A stretch of 64,000 nt of DNA from Cryptomeria japonica (Eukaryota; Streptophyta; Pinopsida; Cupressales; Cupressaceae): positions 2,481,501-2,545,500 of the forward strand of contig NC_081414.1 in assembly GCF_030272615.1 (NCBI RefSeq). Direction: 5' to 3'. Under the pieces are notes generated by a model, which ran no database searches, was not told where the DNA came from, and was given only the letters and a program-made list of their open reading frames with translations. Shown piece after piece: positions 11,888 through 25,034 of this stretch. Position numbers and translations under genes: made by a program. Position 1 is the first letter of the stretch; each line of letters starts with the position of its first letter.

Positions 11888-11959
11888 TTAACAAAGATAT
11901 TCTTTATTTTATTTTATTTTTTGTGTGTGAAGTGTGTGTGCTTTTTTTTTTTTGTGCAG

Positions 11960-12350
11960 GTCTGTGTTGGGAGCGGCGGCCATGGAAGGGCACAATGGTG
12001 GAGGAGCTGAGACGATCATGCTAGCTAAGGGCCGAGCGGACGCGCAAGGGAGGGGGAAGCCGTTGGATGGGGAAGGCGAAGGGCTACCCACGGGAGCTCC
12101 CCGTAGGGACGGCTACAGCCGTGCCTGCAGGTTGCGGCCCATAGAGGCGGCCAAGGCCGCCGCTGTGGTACGCAGCCCCGCAGACTCGGCTGCACCGCCA
12201 CTGCGGGGCGCCGCCCACAGGGGGGGCCAAAGCCTCCCTGACTGTGGGTTGCAGCCCACAAAGGCGGCTGCGACCGCCAGTGGGGGTCGCCGCCCACAGC
12301 GCGGGGGTGCTTCCCCTTCTCCCACCTGTGTGTATTCCGCAGGGCTAGGG
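11960..12350. other. GC-rich island with internal repeats
   Basis: About 390 GC-rich bases inside AT-rich sequence contain a degenerate repeated block built on GTTGCRGCCCAYARAGGCGGC and CGCCGCCCACAG (about 12130-12165, 12205-12225, 12245-12275, 12285-12300). A 152-codon plus frame and 70-90 codon minus frames cross it, rich in Ala/Gly/Arg/Pro; I see no known domain and regard them as composition-driven. It may belong to a nested LTR that ends at about 15395. Confidence 0.6.
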
Positions 12351-12407
12351 GGGGGGGTAAAACTCAGTCGCTATTATTTTTTTTTGTTTTAAAAAAAATA
12401 CAATTAA

Positions 12408-15395
<2,988 letters not shown>

Positions 15396-16679
15396 AAGAC
15401 AATATGAGAGCTCATTATACCCAGCAACTTGTGGTGTTGTTCGTGTTGGCTCTGTTGGACCCTACAATTAAGATTCAATATACATTATTCAATAAGATTA
15501 ACTGTGCAACATAATGAAATATTAAAAAGTGTGTTATCTTATTGAGCTTCGCTTGGTTTCGAGAATAGTTTAATATTCTCTACTTAACAGGGCCAACCAC
15601 GTGAAGGTGGAAGCTCATTTGGCCCCTCCCCCCTAACATCACTCTAAATTCCCCGTTAACATCTTATAAGATTCATTCATTCTTTCTTTCTACCATTAAT
15701 AAAATATAGCATTCATTCATTCATTAATATCACATAACGTTCATTAACACATAACATTGATTAACATTAATTAGCACGCAACATTCATCAATATTAATTA
15801 ACACATATCATCCATAACCATTAATTAGCACATAATTACATTCACTAACACATAAAAATCAGTCATTATCAAATAAGTTAGATTACAATCATTTATTTTT
15901 TTGTTTTTTCTTTGAAGCTATAAAAAGACTAAGTGGAACATTAGTTTCGTCATCATTTCCCCCCTCTGTAGATGTTCTGCCAACTACTCATGATCTTGAT
16001 GTATGCCTAGTCCTATACTGAGGATGAGGATACTGAAGTGAAGGGGGGCCCTCTGCAATAACAAAGAAATGGGTTAAATTCAAAAAAAAATTTATTATAT
16101 TTACAAGTATTTCATTAATTTAGAGAACATAATTGTTGTGCTCTTTACCTGATGGGGCCACATCATTTTGTGTAGCCTCAACCTCAACATGATGAACACC
16201 CTCTAGATCATCTAGAGTTGAAATACTAAAGGTTAAATTAATGTTGAACACCAATTGCAATTATATTTGTTTGAAGGAATAACAGTGGTCCTCTTTACTT
16301 GAGTGGAGAACATCACGTTCCTGATGTTGTGTACCCAGATCATGCTCCACTTGGTCACCACCGACTACATGCTCTAAAATATTAACAAAAAAGGTTACAT
16401 TAATTACTACTCTAATTACAAATTAAGATGTTTAATTCTATTAATAGCTAAATAAATAAATTTGAATAGAAAATGAATACCTCCACTACTGGGATGCACA
16501 TCCGGACCTTCATGTACAAGTGGTGTTTCATGATTAGCAGGCTACATTCCAATGTCATGCACATTGTTATCATTGCTTGCTTATTTAAATCAAATATAGT
16601 CACTTTATGTTGGAACTCAACATCAATTAGATTATTGGTAAAATATTCAATTTGAAACAATTTCCATTTAGCATATTTA

Positions 16680-17383
16680 CCTGTGTGACGGATGCACTCA
16701 AATGTTGTGTATGCCCACTCAATTCTCGTAGCCGATCAGCCACGACTGAATAGCCTTGCTGGTAGGCAATTCTCTTGTCATCTTTTGTGGGCACTCTATT
16801 GAATTTAGGGCCCTGCATTTTTGCTTGGTACCGTGAATTTTGCTTGCATTGTTTGATAAAAAAAAAAAAACGTTTGCAATTTATTAATATTTTGATGCAA
16901 TATTTTGTTTACATGAGATACTTACAATTCGTGCAGCAAGTTTCATGTAACCACCAGAGCCGAGTTTGTGTTGCCCGTTGTTTTCTTGTCTTGCCTTGGT
17001 TGCCTTTGATGTGTCACTCAGTCTATAAAAAGTTTTAAATATGTTAGATTATATAAATATAAAGAGTAATTAATTAGTACATAATTACATTCTTAATAGT
17101 ATCCCATACCTTCTTCTAGCATCTAGTGGTGTATTTCCTTTTTTCCTTTCAATTCTCTCCTTGGCATCCAAAATCAGGTCCTTCCACTCCCTCTTTGGAA
17201 TCATGGGGGGATGCTTGTACTTTAGGTTCCTCTCTAAATGGGTCCTGTATTGGTCCCTCGCATACTTTAGATATGTGCCATCTTTTTCAAGGAGCTTGGT
17301 TTTGTCAAAGGTGTCATTTCCAAACCACTCAACCATTTGGTTTGTCAATTCATCTTTTAACCTTTTTTCTTGGTCATTCCACC
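16680..17383 (-). pseudogene. Ptta/En/Spm plant transposase domain (TNP1-like)
   Basis: The exon 17383-17108 encodes RWNDQEKRLKDELTNQMVEW, RTHLERNLKYKHPPMIPKRE, WKDLILDAKERIERKKGN and ARRR. The next exon encodes LSDTSKATKARQENNGQHKL then GSGGYMKLAARI, and the next QGPKFNRVPTKDDKRIAYQQ. The arrangement (basic helical part, REW.DL, then K..K.RQ....H..GS..Y...A) resembles the Ptta/En/Spm family (Pfam PF03004 from memory). In En/Spm this protein binds subterminal repeats and helps excision. Agreement is by pattern only, so the family call is moderate. Confidence 0.6.
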
Positions 17384-18949
17384 TGTTAAAGCAAAAACAA
17401 ACCTGTTAGATTTAGAAATGAACTGAAGCTACATTTATTACACTTCAAGAAATGGATCAAAGGAAAACTATTCTAGTAATGATATGAAATCAAAATAGTG
17501 GATTAGGGTTAGTTCACATATGATGTACCACCTTTTACGTATGGTGGGCCCAAATATCTACAATGCAATGTCACTAAGATGTTTATAGAAAATATCATTG
17601 CCTGCAAAAAATTCATGGGATCATTAGTCCAAAACAAGTGATCATAAAGTAAATTACAATTAGAGTATATATAATAATAATTTTAAAGTACCTGGAACCT
17701 TTTGTATCTTTAAGAGAATCATTTCTTTGTCACTCACCACCAATGTGGCCTGCAACGTTCCCGTACTAGCAATACGAGAAGATCCAGGAAATGATGGTAT
17801 GTTATTAGTAGTAGTCGCCTCTGGCACATCCTTATGTGCATCTCCTCCTGCAAAAAATGAATCCACTATGAAATGGCATTAGAATTCAACAAAGAACGCT
17901 TGAAGGGAAATAAACACATGACAGAAGATAGAGCAAAAGAGGGATATACCAACAGTGGGCGGGCCAATATGACATGCAGTAGAGGATGTCTACATGCTAC
18001 ATGTTGCTGACATTGTAGTCGGCAATACAAGTGAGGGTAAACTCTGATGAGGTGGCGGTGACATTTGCACAGGAACATTCACAGCACCTAAAGAATAATA
18101 CATTAAATATATCACATTAAATATATGAAAAGTGAAAGAATTGTAAACAAGGATGAACCTTTATTTTGAAAATTGACAGTATCAAGTATGATGTGTTTTG
18201 GGTACTCAGAGTGATAAGCCAAGCAAGCGATAATACAAGAAAATCATCATCACCTGAAGATCCTGCAATACCATGATCATGGCAACGACTTTCATGAGGG
18301 CGGATAAATTGCTGTAAAAACAATACGTACATATTTTAGTTAATGACATAAAAGAAAATAAAATATAAACCAATATTGAACTTTTATTATAATTAAAGCT
18401 TTCATTACTGCTTACTTGCAAGTTTTCTACTGTCCGAAGCAATAATTCCAACCTCTCTCGTATCTCATCAGTAATAGGATGCATGACTACCAAAGCAACA
18501 ATCTCTTTTCTAATTTTTCTAAGGCATTTTAAAGAATTCCATAAGGTGTGTGGAATATTTAGGGTCATCATCGCTTAACCCTAATGATTCCACATCCCTA
18601 GAGAGGTGCGCAGGTACTGCAACTCCCTTTCCCTTTCCCCAAACATCCGTCTGTGTCAAGAATATCATTAACAATTACAAAATTAGTATAAATCACTAAA
18701 AAAAAGAACATAATAATGTAACAGTTTGCTTCTATCTAATTTGTACAATTACAATGAGGTTTACCTGCTTAATAGAAGTGTCGCAACCTACATCCTTGTC
18801 TACGATATGTGATGGATCCATGTCGCCCTGTGACAAAGAAAAAATATAAAAAATGTTAGCGAAATTAAACCAATAGACAGCAAAAAAACTTCATAATAAA
18901 ATGGTATATTGGATTCATTAATTGGAGGTTGGTTAATTTAAATGGTATA

Positions 18950-19703
18950 TACTATGTACCACCCCCATGATATTAACTTTGTTTGTATCTATACAATTCA
19001 AGCTATAATTGATTAGAAGCTCTTCGCCTACAATTATTGATTTTATCGCACATACAAATACACGATTTCCCTCATGTGCCTCAAATATGCAATTGGGTTG
19101 TTTATTAGTTGACCCAGGTCATGTAGTATTTATAAAACCTGCAATATTCCCTATTACTTTTGGCCGACCATCAATGTATATAGCCACTCGTTTACTTTGA
19201 TCATTATCTTTCTGTTGTATATAATTTGCTGATAGTGCATACCTACGCATACTTTTTTTATATTTAACAATCTACATCCAATTATTGTAATTGTAACAAG
19301 GTCCAACAAACTCCATCAATTCAGCAACTTTATTGCAACAGACCTTTATGTCATCCATGGAAAATAAGCCTAAACCATGTAACGATGAAGGTGCTATGCA
19401 ATATATCCTATCATTAACACAAAAATTGGTGTTTATTGGAGGAAGTTCCTTGGGCACCCATTGTTTCTGTAGATGTCTGTATCTCAGTGGCACCTCAATG
19501 TTGCCTTTGGTCTCATCATCATAGGAACATGACCCCCCTTGAGAAAGGAAAAATTTCATGCGTTTATTGAATTTTCTTCTAATCTTTTGACCTCTTATTG
19601 ATCTCCCTATTGTAGACCTACTACATGTGTCACTTTCATTTTCTATTCCTGCATTTTCCTCACTCGACGAAGACAGATCTGTCAAATAACTATTTGGGGG
19701 TAC
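18950..19703 (-). pseudogene. SET-domain-like (lysine methyltransferase fold) region
   Basis: One frame, starting after a GAGTGCAG acceptor, contains the main SET motifs in the right order. SSLHGLGLFSMDDIKV matches the GxG/GLFA start. After a variable insert comes RVAIYIDGRPKVIGNIAGFI, then NTT and a stop, then PGSTNKQPNC, corresponding to the NxxRFINHSCxPNC knot. VFVCAIKSIIVGEELLINYS ends it, corresponding to GEELTYDY. SET proteins transfer methyl groups from AdoMet to lysines, often of histones. Two stops (TAG in NNWM*IVKY and TGA before PGS) break the frame, and the HSC of the knot is not conserved, so activity is doubtful. An upstream start codon was not found, as the first exon is probably earlier. 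Confidence 0.7.
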
Positions 19704-20407
19704 CTGCACTCCATGAAATGAGAGAGTTAATTGGTAATGAGAGAGAAATTTTGCAAATGAGGGTAATGTTGATGAAGAAGTCAGCCCTAAAGTTGATTTT
19801 GGGATTAAAATTGGAATAAGTCCAACTAGGACCTCAAGTGTTGATAACTGTATTAGATTTGTTGCTAATGTCGAGGTTTGAAAAACTAAAAAAGTTTGTT
19901 TTCCAAGTAATTTTAAAAAAATAAATGGTTTCTATAGGGTGTATTGACTAGTTATACCTGTCCATCCATGAGACTGTGTAGGATCCTCGTCAAAGGGGTT
20001 TAGGGTCCTATACAATGTAATTCAATTATCTTATGTTAGCTAAAAATTACATAGTACACAACATGAACAACATGAACAACATGAACTTTGTAGACAAAAA
20101 GAGTATTAAATAATAAAAAGATGCCATCAAAATCATTGTAATTTTTTTAATTCCTTACCTTTAATTTATGTAGACTATGCAGGATCCTCAACTAAATGGT
20201 TGACGATGTCTGTATTCAATGACCTATTCCCACCAAGGATGACAGCATCACACAGGGACTATACCTGAAATCAACACCATCAATTGAGCATCATTAGCAT
20301 TACTACATTTGTAAGCTGATAAACAATAAATACATACGTATCATAAGCATCACATGATGTCTCATCATATATGTAATTGAACATCACAATTAGCATCACA
20401 TATGTGT

Positions 20408-20635
20408 CATCATAAACATGTAATCCATCACATATGTATCATAAATCACCATCCATCACATAGGTAATAAACAATCCACATTCTATAAATAAACACAAAG
20501 TTAAAAAAATGTCACATGCATCATCATAAACATGTGATCCATCACATATGTATTTTAAATCAACATCCATCACATAGCTAATAAACAATCCAATTTCCAT
20601 AAATAAACACAGTTTAAAAAATGTCACATAAATAG
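20408..20635 (+). repeat. Tandem duplication, 114-base unit
   Basis: CATCATAAACATGTAATCC starts at 20408 and again, with one change, at 20522, followed by closely similar sequence. It lies between the TNP2 gene and the second gene; the 73-codon minus frame across it is a by-product. Confidence 0.8.
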
Positions 20636-20794
20636 TCACTCTCCCTATCTCCATGTCCATATTAAAAGGTGCATCATGAATTAATTATGTAATGGCATTA
20701 GAATTCAAAACATAATGAATTAATTATGTAAAAAAAATTCTATCAAGAAGTCAATATTAAATAGATAACATACTAATCACATACCTCATACATT

Positions 20795-20822
20795 TCATTC
20801 TTCATCATCATGAACATCAAGG

Positions 20823-20858
<36 letters not shown>

Positions 20859-21500
20859 CCATCAATGTCTTCGCCATCATCATCACCATCATCACCATCA
20901 TCACCATCACCATCACCATCATCATCATCATCATCATCATCATTATCATCATCATCATCATCTTCTTCTTCTTCTTCTTCTTCTTCTTCTTGGAGAAACT
21001 GTTGATCGTGATCATCATCCACTTCATCTTCTACTTCTTCGGTATCTTCTTCTTCAGAATCTTCTTCTTCCATCACATTATACTTTATCAGCCTTCCTCT
21101 TGGATCATGTCTAACAACAAATGACCAACCCAGTTTACGTGGAACCTCTAAGTAAAAAACTTGCTCACATTGGCTTGGAAGAACATAGGGCTCATCTCCA
21201 ACTGGTTCAAATGACCTTGTATTTAGCATTGTAAAACCATTATCATGTTCAATAACAGTTCTATCAAGATCATTTTTATTCAATCATAGCTTGTACCATT
21301 TGATGATGAACAAAACTAATTTGGAGGAATTAAAGTCACACTGAAGTATATCATCCAAAATACCATAGTATCGATTTTGAGACTATTGAGGATGTATGTC
21401 ATTTCTCGATAAAATATTTGTGACCTCAAAGACTACAGTGATGCTAGAATCACAAGTTTTCTTCGTGTCATCCAACTTTTTTATGCAAAATTGATGACCA
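20795..21500 (-). pseudogene. DUF4216-like C-terminus with Asp/Glu tail
   Basis: The sequence RYYGILDDILQCDFNSSKLV, two stops, then FEPVGDEPYVLPSQCEQVFY and LEVPRKLGWSFVVRHDPRGR matches the DUF4216 end of TNP2 proteins. It is followed by some 90 residues that are almost all Asp and Glu, encoded by (ATC)n and (TTC)n on the plus strand at about 20825-20990. Long acidic tails are common here in TNP2 proteins; this one has probably grown by microsatellite expansion. Poly-Ile and poly-Met frames in other phases are artefacts. Confidence 0.8.
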
Positions 21501-21872
21501 TTGCAGCACATAGCGTTGTGGTGTTTGACCTACAATATGTCAAACATGTAAAATTTATTACATTGTGAGTTGATAAACATATGGGTGATTAATAAATTTA
21601 AACGTACCTGTTTATCTCTTAAACCATATGCTAAATCAATTTCCCTTCGTGTAACATTGGAATCTCCATTACGATGAGCTTCTTTAACCAATGAAGCCAC
21701 ACCTTCCCATGTTAACATGCATCTAGAATGTTGACAACGTTCAATCCATACCATCATCCAATCAAGATTGTTTACAATATACAAATGTAGTGCGCCCCAC
21801 TCTCGACCAACTGTACAAAAAATAAATAGACGTCTTACAATCGATTTATTTTGAAGATTAAGAATTAATTAA

Positions 21873-22241
21873 CTACAGTAACATCTTATAATTGCCTCTC
21901 ACTTTCCTCAATCTACCTTTCCCCATCAAGTACTCCCCTTCGAATTTGTTAATGGGGTTGGGATCCCAAATGCGATCCACATGGATCTTTGCTGCAAACT
22001 TAGGAAGATATTTAGAAATGTACACCATAGTCTGGTATACCATATATCCCTCCACCATAGAACCCTTAGGATGTTCTCTTTGTTGAACCAAAGCCTTCAA
22101 AAATTTCAAGTGCCTCTCAACCATCCACATTGACCTAGTGTGTACAGGTCTACACAATTCAATCTCCTCAACTTGGTGTATGAGGTAGTGTTCTTGTGCA
22201 TTGAAAAAAGCTGGAGGTAGACACTTTTGCATTTCACACAT
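21873..22241 (-). pseudogene. DUF4218 region of the TNP2 gene
   Basis: A 122-codon open stretch contains LPPAFFNAQEHYLIHQVEEI, CRPVHTRSMWMVERHLKFLK and HPKGSMVEGYMVYQTMVYIS, the DUF4218 signature normally found after the TNP2 core. No stop occurs within it. It begins with an internal Met and probably belongs to a longer exon. Confidence 0.85.
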
Positions 22242-22619
22242 TAAATGAGGAATTTTTCTCTTTCAATATTTTATATCATCTTTATGGATTTCTTTACATG
22301 ACAACCACCTACAAGATATTCAAGATGCAAAAAAATATATTACATAACAAGTAAAACAAATAGCAAATATAATATCTATACAATGAACTGAACAAATATC
22401 ACTACTTACCTCATGTATTTTCCAAGATCATATATGACTTGCTTGACATTATTGTCGAAGTCATCTGGGAGAGATAAAGGTAGAACGTACTGCAACAATT
22501 ATAAAATTATCTTTTCATTTTTTTGTAACATAATACAATGAAAATTTCACATACGTGCAGTACTTAAATACATACTAAAAATACAAGAACACGAATTACC
22601 TTAATGAAGGTATGCCAAT

Positions 22620-24020
22620 CATGTGTTTTCATCCCTGGCCCAAATTCACTTTTCTTTGATATGAGACTGTTTATGTTCACAGCAAATCCTGTGGGAAATT
22701 GAATTTTTTGTATGACTTCTTTTATAGCATTGCTTTGTTGGTCCGTTAATAACCAAGGAAGCTCACTTATATTAATCTAGTCTCCATGGCTATTTGATTA
22801 AATGACATTTATCATTGCATGATTGGAATCCTGAATGTCACTACATATTTTGATAATTTTATCTTTGTCATGCCTTCCATCCAATATTTTCCATACTGTC
22901 TCTATTATATTCTTTCCAATATGCATACTATCAAATAAATGAATAATTTGTAACTGCTCGTAGTAGGGCAACCTACTAAATTGTCGGGGATAACTTTTTA
23001 GTCCCTTAGGAAGGTGGTCATTTATGGCTTCATGACCTTCATGATCATCAATCACATCATCAATAAACAAAATAAAATAGAAAAGATGTTTTATGACAAA
23101 CCAATAGATGGAATGGCATTACCTTGATGATTAATTCTATTATATTCCAACTTCCACAGGTGAGGTGTCATTCTTTGTGGCTTTGATGTATTCTCTTCTT
23201 TCCCATTGAAAAGATGTTTTTCAGTATTTTGATACTTATGATTTTTGTGGAGAAAGTGCCTATACTCATCAAACACCTACTTTCCTAAACTTTTTGAATG
23301 ACGAGATTTCATCTTTGGACCACAAACAGGACATGCAAATTTTCCCTTTGTTTGAATACCTACAAGATAATGTATAATTGGATTCAATATGATAATTTTT
23401 TGAATTATAATGTTCATGCACAACTTAAACACTATAACATACCACAAAAATGTGTTAGCCTCAGGGCATCGTGTATTGTCCATAGAAGCATCGCATGAAA
23501 TTGAAATTTTCTTTGTCCTATTGGTCTAGAGATGTCATATATAGTGACACCATTCCATAACTCGAGCAACTCGTCGATAAGAGGCTCGATATATACATTC
23601 ATATCTTTAACTTGGTACTTACCTAATCGAATGAACAAAAACATTACATAATTATTATGACCATTTTACTACAATAGTTAGAATTAAATTTAGACAACTA
23701 TATTTAAATGATAAAATACCTGGAACAATCATTGCCAACATTATGTGCTCCCTCTTTATTGACATCCATGGAGGAATGTTATTGTTGATAACAAAAATAG
23801 ACCACATTAAGTAAACAGATCTCATCTCTCCAAATGGATTGATACCGTCCACTGCCAATGAAAGCCTGAGATTACGAGGTTCTTCTTTAAAGTGTGGCCA
23901 CTTTTCCTCTATGTCCATAAATGCTGAACCATTCACAGGCATTCGAATAATGTCATCTCGACTTCTATTGTGTGCATGGTAATCCATAAATTGTGCCAAG
24001 CTAGTGCACTTGAATAATCA
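22620..24020 (-). pseudogene. TNP2 transposase core
   Basis: Open pieces at 23999-23655, 23644-23432, 23483-23277, 23276-23091 and 23070-22798 give consecutive parts of the TNP2 core. Recognisable blocks are NLRLSLAVDGINPFGEMRSV, NNNIPPWMSIKREHIMLAMI, KDMNVYIEPLIDELLELWNG, QTKGKFACPVCGPKMKSRHS and LFDSMHIGKNIIETVWKILD (HNLDVMHIEKN in relatives). The pieces are separated by introns and damage. This is the catalytic DDE-type part of CACTA transposases. Confidence 0.85.
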
Positions 24021-24833
24021 TTGCATACGTGGAATAATGGGAATATAGCGAAGAACCTTGCAAGGAACCCTTTTTGTTATTTGATCTGTTCAATATCTAC
24101 TGATATGACATTTAGGGCATTCAGTTTGAAATTCATGTTGTTTTTGATATATAATATGATCATTGGGACAAGCATCTATTGCTTGATACTCCATTCCAAT
24201 ATCTTTCATAACGGCAGATAATTCTCAGTATGAGCGAGGTAGAATATTTGATGGTGGTAACAAAAACTCACCTATCAATCTATAGTAAAAAAATATAATT
24301 TGTTAATATAAAGAATATTAATGGTACAATATGATTCACAGTTTATTATGACATATATGACATACCTTAACATACGTGACATTGTTATGTTGGATAAACC
24401 ATTCATAACCTTCAAGTCACCAACAACAATACAACGGAGAGAAGAGTTGTCTGTGAGCCTTCGTAAAGGGCCTTAGATGCCTTCTCAAGTAGAGGGACAT
24501 CATGAACAACATCAAGGTCATCTTCATCATCATGATCAATTGCGTGAGTACTTAATGTGTCATGGATCAATGTTTTTGTACCATCATCTTCAATTGTGTT
24601 TTCTGGCTAATGATCGTCATCTTCCATGGGATCATTATCTTTAGCTTCGATATTCACACCTCCATGTTTGTCCACTTCGAAAACCATATTCTCTGGGTTG
24701 TGTTGATCCATACCTTGTTCTTTGGGGTGCTCGACCTATATAAAATTGATAAACATAAATAAACCATGATCATGATCTCATCATCACGTGATTTATTATG
24801 TATATAAATTGTTAAAACGATATAATGAAAAAC

Positions 24834-25034
24834 TTACCAATGGATGATAATCATGTCTACCTTCAAATGCAGCCTACAATGTTTCTTCATTGTTTTGATT
24901 AGAAGTCTTCTAGTCTTTAACCCCTTACAAATTTTGCATGGACAATAACATTTTCCATCACCTTTTATTTTCAAGTTAGACCACAATCTAGCAATTGTCT
25001 CCTTATTTTGTTGTTCGTTGATATTGTTTGACAT
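24834..25034 (-). pseudogene. TNP2 N-terminal transposase-associated domain
   Basis: A 66-codon stretch starting ATG contains GDGKCYCPCKICKGLK and a later KKHCRLHL, fitting the Cys/His transposase-associated domain at the N terminus of CACTA TNP2 proteins. The start is chosen because it is the first ATG and is followed at the expected distance by the CPC..C motif. An exon border probably follows near 24840. Beyond it (24830-24400) the same strand encodes Asp/Glu-rich spacer sequence with stops. Confidence 0.75.

Larger units (their letters stand above)
15920..19703 (-). pseudogene. Second CACTA gene: SET-like domain followed by Ptta/En/Spm (TNP1-like) domain, multi-exon
   Basis: A series of short minus-strand exons with good splice borders runs from 19703 to about 15920: SET-like part 19703-18950, then 18831-18766 (acceptor TGTCACAG, donor GTAAAC), 18650-18415, about 18312-18260, 18092-17950, 17852-17690, 17600-17525, 17383-17108, 17024-16926, 16818-16680, about 16544-16482, 16376-16304, about 16220-16150 and 16052-15920. 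Pro/Ser-rich linkers separate the helical segment (RERLELLLRTVENLQ) from the Ptta/En/Spm part. It lies downstream of TNP2 on the same strand, the usual place for the TnpA/TNP1 gene. Several in-frame stops show decay. Whether it is one fused gene or two adjacent genes cannot be decided from sequence alone. Confidence 0.6.
20795..25034 (-). pseudogene. TNP2-type CACTA transposase gene, degenerate
   Basis: Reading leftwards, the parts of a CACTA transposase appear in the family order: transposase-associated zinc domain (25034-24834), TNP2 core (about 24020-22620), a DUF4218 region (22241-21873), then a DUF4216-like region with an acidic tail (about 21500-20795). Introns and several stops or frameshifts separate the open stretches. 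The protein would cut at the CACTA ends and catalyse transposition. It is the upstream of two minus-strand genes in the element. The copy cannot make a full protein as it stands, but each domain is well recognisable. Confidence 0.85.

Noticed and set aside
11934..12392. 152-codon Ala/Gly/Arg-rich frame in the GC-rich island
   Set aside because: Long frames occur on both strands because GC-rich DNA has few stop codons; no domain or splice context supports a gene.
20810..21124. Plus-strand frame rich in Ile and Phe; minus-strand poly-Met frame
   Set aside because: Out-of-phase readings of the trinucleotide repeats that encode the acidic tail of the TNP2 protein.
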